Below the pieces are notes generated by a model. It was not told where the DNA came from. It searched no databases and saw only the letters and a list, made by a program, of their open reading frames with translations. Source: Caulobacterales bacterium (GTDB lineage: Bacteria; Pseudomonadota; Alphaproteobacteria; Caulobacterales; Caulobacteraceae). From it: a stretch of DNA of 33,181 nucleotides. Position numbers and translations under genes: made by a program. The stretch is from contig JACRBD010000008.1 of NCBI GenBank assembly GCA_016234625.1, positions 1-33,181 of the forward strand. The letters run 5' to 3'. Shown here piece after piece: positions 30,758 through 33,181 of the stretch (its first letter is position 1; the number at the start of each line of letters is the position of its first letter).

Positions 30758-31785
30758 TTCTTCGCGGGCGCGGCGGGCGTTGCGGGTTTGGCCGCCGGCC
30801 TGGCGGCCGGCGTCCCGGCCTTCTCCGGCGGCGCCACGGCGGCGGCCGCATCGGTCGGCGGCGGGGCGACGGACGGAAGCGGCGCTGGCGGGGCCGAGGC
30901 CGGCTCACGCGGCGTGCCGGGCACCTCCTGCGGCTTGCCCAGCAGCAGCTGCACCTTGGCGGCGCCCCGCAGCTTCTCCAGCAGGTCGCGGACCTTGTCA
31001 TAGGTCAGGAAGCGGACGATCTGCGGCCGCGCGGCCTCGAAGGTGATCGGCGCCTCCTGGCGGGTCTCCTCGACCTTGACCAGGGCCCAGCCGCCCTCGA
31101 CGGCGAACGGACCGATCAGGTCGCCGGACTTGGCGGCCTTGAGGGCCGCCACATAGGGCTCGGGCATCACATCCAGGGTGAAGAAGCCGCCAATGTCGCC
31201 GCCGCTGAAGCGGGTGGCGCTGTCGGTGGACCGCTCCATGGCCAGGGCCTCGAACGAGGCGCCGGCGGCCAGCAGCTTCCTGACCTGCTCGGCCTCGGCC
31301 TGGGTGGCGACGATGATCTGGCGGGCCTTGATCTCCTCCGACTGCTTCGAGAGTTTGAGCTGCTCCTGGTACAGTTCGCGAATGGCGGTGGGCGTCACGG
31401 CCTTCTCGACCACGCTTTCGACCAGCATGTCGCCGAGGATCCGCTCGCGGGCGGCGGCCAGTCGGCGCTGGGCGACCGGGTCGCGGTCCAGCTTGCGCTT
31501 GAGCGCCTCGGCGGCCAGCAGCTTCTGGTCAACCACCTCGTCGAGCACCCGACGGAACAGGTCCGACGACATGTCCAGCGGCTCGCCCTCGCCGATCAGG
31601 CCCTGGGCCACGGCCTCGCGCTTGACGTCGGAGGCCCAGACCGTCTTGCCGTCGATCCGCGCCACCGCGTTGTCCCCGGCCTGCGGCGGCTTCTCGTTGC
31701 CCTCGGGCTGGCCGCAGGCGGCCAGCGTCAGGGCCAGAGTGATGGCGGCGATAACGCCCCACGCGCCGTTGCGTCCGGTCTTCAT
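30754..31785 (-). CDS. Lipoprotein peptidyl-prolyl cis-trans isomerase, parvulin type (SurA/PrsA-like)
   Basis: This 343-residue exported protein has a lipoprotein signal with lipobox LAAC at Cys24, so it is probably anchored in the periplasm. A SurA_N-like helical part (residues about 40-150) is followed by a parvulin domain (about 150-265): KARQIIVATQAEAEQVRKLL, then ALAMERSTDSATRFSGGDIGGFF, then SGDLIGPFAVEGGWALVKVEE. It would assist the folding of exported proteins. The last about 60 residues are a Pro/Ala-rich low-complexity tail. It is divergent from secA across 396 bp, a functionally sensible pairing, and overlaps argJ by four bases. GGAGAA lies nine bases before the start. Confidence 0.9.
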   Translation of the reverse strand: MKTGRNGAWGVIAAITLALTLAACGQPEGNEKPPQAGDNAVARIDGKTVWASDVKREAVAQGLIGEGEPLDMSSDLFRRVLDEVVDQKLLAAEALKRKLDRDPVAQRRLAAARERILGDMLVESVVEKAVTPTAIRELYQEQLKLSKQSEEIKARQIIVATQAEAEQVRKLLAAGASFEALAMERSTDSATRFSGGDIGGFFTLDVMPEPYVAALKAAKSGDLIGPFAVEGGWALVKVEETRQEAPITFEAARPQIVRFLTYDKVRDLLEKLRGAAKVQLLLGKPQEVPGTPREPASAPPAPLPSVAPPPTDAAAAVAPPEKAGTPAARPAAKPATPAAPAKK

Positions 31786-31818
31786 GGCGGGCAGTTCTCC
31801 ACGGGAGCCTTGTGATCG

Positions 31819-31847
31819 GTCCTAGCCCCTGGTCCGGGAGAGGACAA
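31819..31847 (-). promoter_or_regulatory. Candidate promoter of the PPIase-argJ operon
   Basis: On the minus strand, TTGTCCT (31841-31847) serves as a weak -35 and GCTAGGAC (31819-31826) matches -10 GCTANAWC at seven of eight positions, with a 14-bp spacer. A start near 31812 would give a leader of about 27 bases ending at the ribosome site GGAGAA. Confidence 0.45.
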
Positions 31848-31925
31848 GCAGTCGCCTGCGCCGCGCGAGTTGAAGGGGAGTCGGCCGGGGACCGCTTATG
31901 CTATCCCCGCCCATAGCCAGGCAGA

Positions 31926-31980
31926 CGAGACTCGCGGGACAAATACTCTCGCGACAAAGCGGGACAAAACCGGGACTCTT
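31926..31980 (-). repeat. 55-bp GTCCCGC repeat, copy B
   Basis: Read on the minus strand it aligns ungapped with 5430-5484 (41 of 55 positions). On the plus strand it shows spaced GCGGGACA, GCGACA, GCGGGACA and CGGGACT units. It lies 73 bp upstream of the candidate secA promoter. Function is unknown; it may be a mobile repeat or a protein-binding site. Confidence 0.6.
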
Positions 31981-32052
31981 CGGCGGCCGGGCCGCGCTGT
32001 TTCCACCCTGTGGCGCAAAGGTCCCATCGCGGACCGGCGACCGGCCGTCGCG

Positions 32053-32080
32053 TTGACACCGGAGGGGTCGCTGCTTAAGT
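32053..32080 (+). promoter_or_regulatory. Candidate housekeeping promoter of secA
   Basis: TTGACAC (32053-32059) fits the -35 TTGACGS with one mismatch. After 13 bp, GCTTAAGT (32073-32080) is a partial match to -10 GCTANAWC. The mRNA leader would be about 95 bases long. Confidence 0.45.
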
Positions 32081-32181
32081 CTCCCCCGCGCTTAAACGGG
32101 CGGATTTCCGTGCCTCCGAAAGGACTTGCACGAACAGCCAACCGCCGCCGCGCCTGATCGTCTCACCGGATTTCCCAACGC

Positions 32182-33181
<1,000 letters not shown>

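Larger units (their letters stand above)
31786..32181. other. Divergent promoter region between the PPIase and secA genes
   Basis: These 396 bases hold no gene. They contain candidate promoters for both flanking genes, a short GGGGAC palindrome (GGGGACCGCTTATGCTATCCCC, written as two arms GGGGAC at 31887 and ATCCCC at 31908) related to the other palindromes, and copy B of the 55-bp repeat (31926-31980). Open frames here give unremarkable Arg/Pro-rich translations. Confidence 0.6.

Overview
This 33 kb window is GC-rich chromosomal DNA from an alphaproteobacterium, most likely a member of the Caulobacterales (Caulobacter or Phenylobacterium type). The assignment rests on gene content and order: dnaG-rpoD, ispG next to a RodZ-like gene, ptsP next to lysC divergent from ubiG, and a ppiC-argJ-mutT block divergent from secA. 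Several upstream sequences also fit the Caulobacter housekeeping promoter (TTGACGS, 10-14 bp, GCTANAWC). No rRNA, tRNA, CRISPR array, intact transposase or prophage was seen. Most of the window is ordinary core genome, with accessory genes and repeats set into its seams.

Layout. 1-515: end of an ECF41-type sigma factor with a SnoaL tail. 522-633: a dyad repeat. 693-4616: primase dnaG (zinc ligands replaced) and the primary sigma factor rpoD. 4623-5213: a palindrome and a RelE/HigB-like toxin-antitoxin pair whose antitoxin is short. 5214-5825: no intact gene, but a gene fragment and one copy of a 55-bp repeat. 5826-6644: an ArsR-SRPBCC pair with a palindromic operator. 6645-10767: a large palindrome, a small flagellar-rod-like protein, an SDR, a membrane protein, a secreted protein, a DUF998 protein and a 2OG-Fe(II) oxygenase. 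10808-13724: a repeat, a Tat-exported carboxylesterase and a zinc alcohol dehydrogenase. 13725-15371: two paralogous winged-helix-like regulators flanking an unknown gene, with a palindrome carrying two GANTC sites between regulator 1 and that gene.

15491-22951: ispG, the RodZ-like gene, ptsP and lysC on the minus strand; ubiG and a GNAT gene on the plus strand. 22969-23706: a repeat and a SUKH (SMI1/KNR4) gene. 23724-26042: a tightly overlapping minus-strand operon comF-grxC-nitrilase-DUF1178. 26041-26946: a methyltransferase whose start codon overlaps the comF start. 26952-29306: a segment with paired GGGGAC palindromes at both ends, holding a Flp pilin gene lacking a standard start codon, mutT, kdsA and an acyltransferase. 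29315-31785: argJ with a long N-terminal extension, and a lipoprotein peptidyl-prolyl isomerase. 31786-32181: the divergent promoter region with the second 55-bp repeat. 32182-33181: the start of secA.

How the genes work together. Replication and transcription (dnaG, rpoD), isoprenoid and ubiquinone synthesis (ispG, ubiG), nitrogen signalling (ptsP), amino acid synthesis (lysC, argJ), outer-membrane Kdo synthesis (kdsA) and secretion (secA, the PPIase) form the core. The strongest candidates for something undescribed are the paired-regulator locus at 13725-15490, the 55-bp repeat shared by 5430-5484 and 31926-31980, and the swapped palindrome doublets around 27054-29163.
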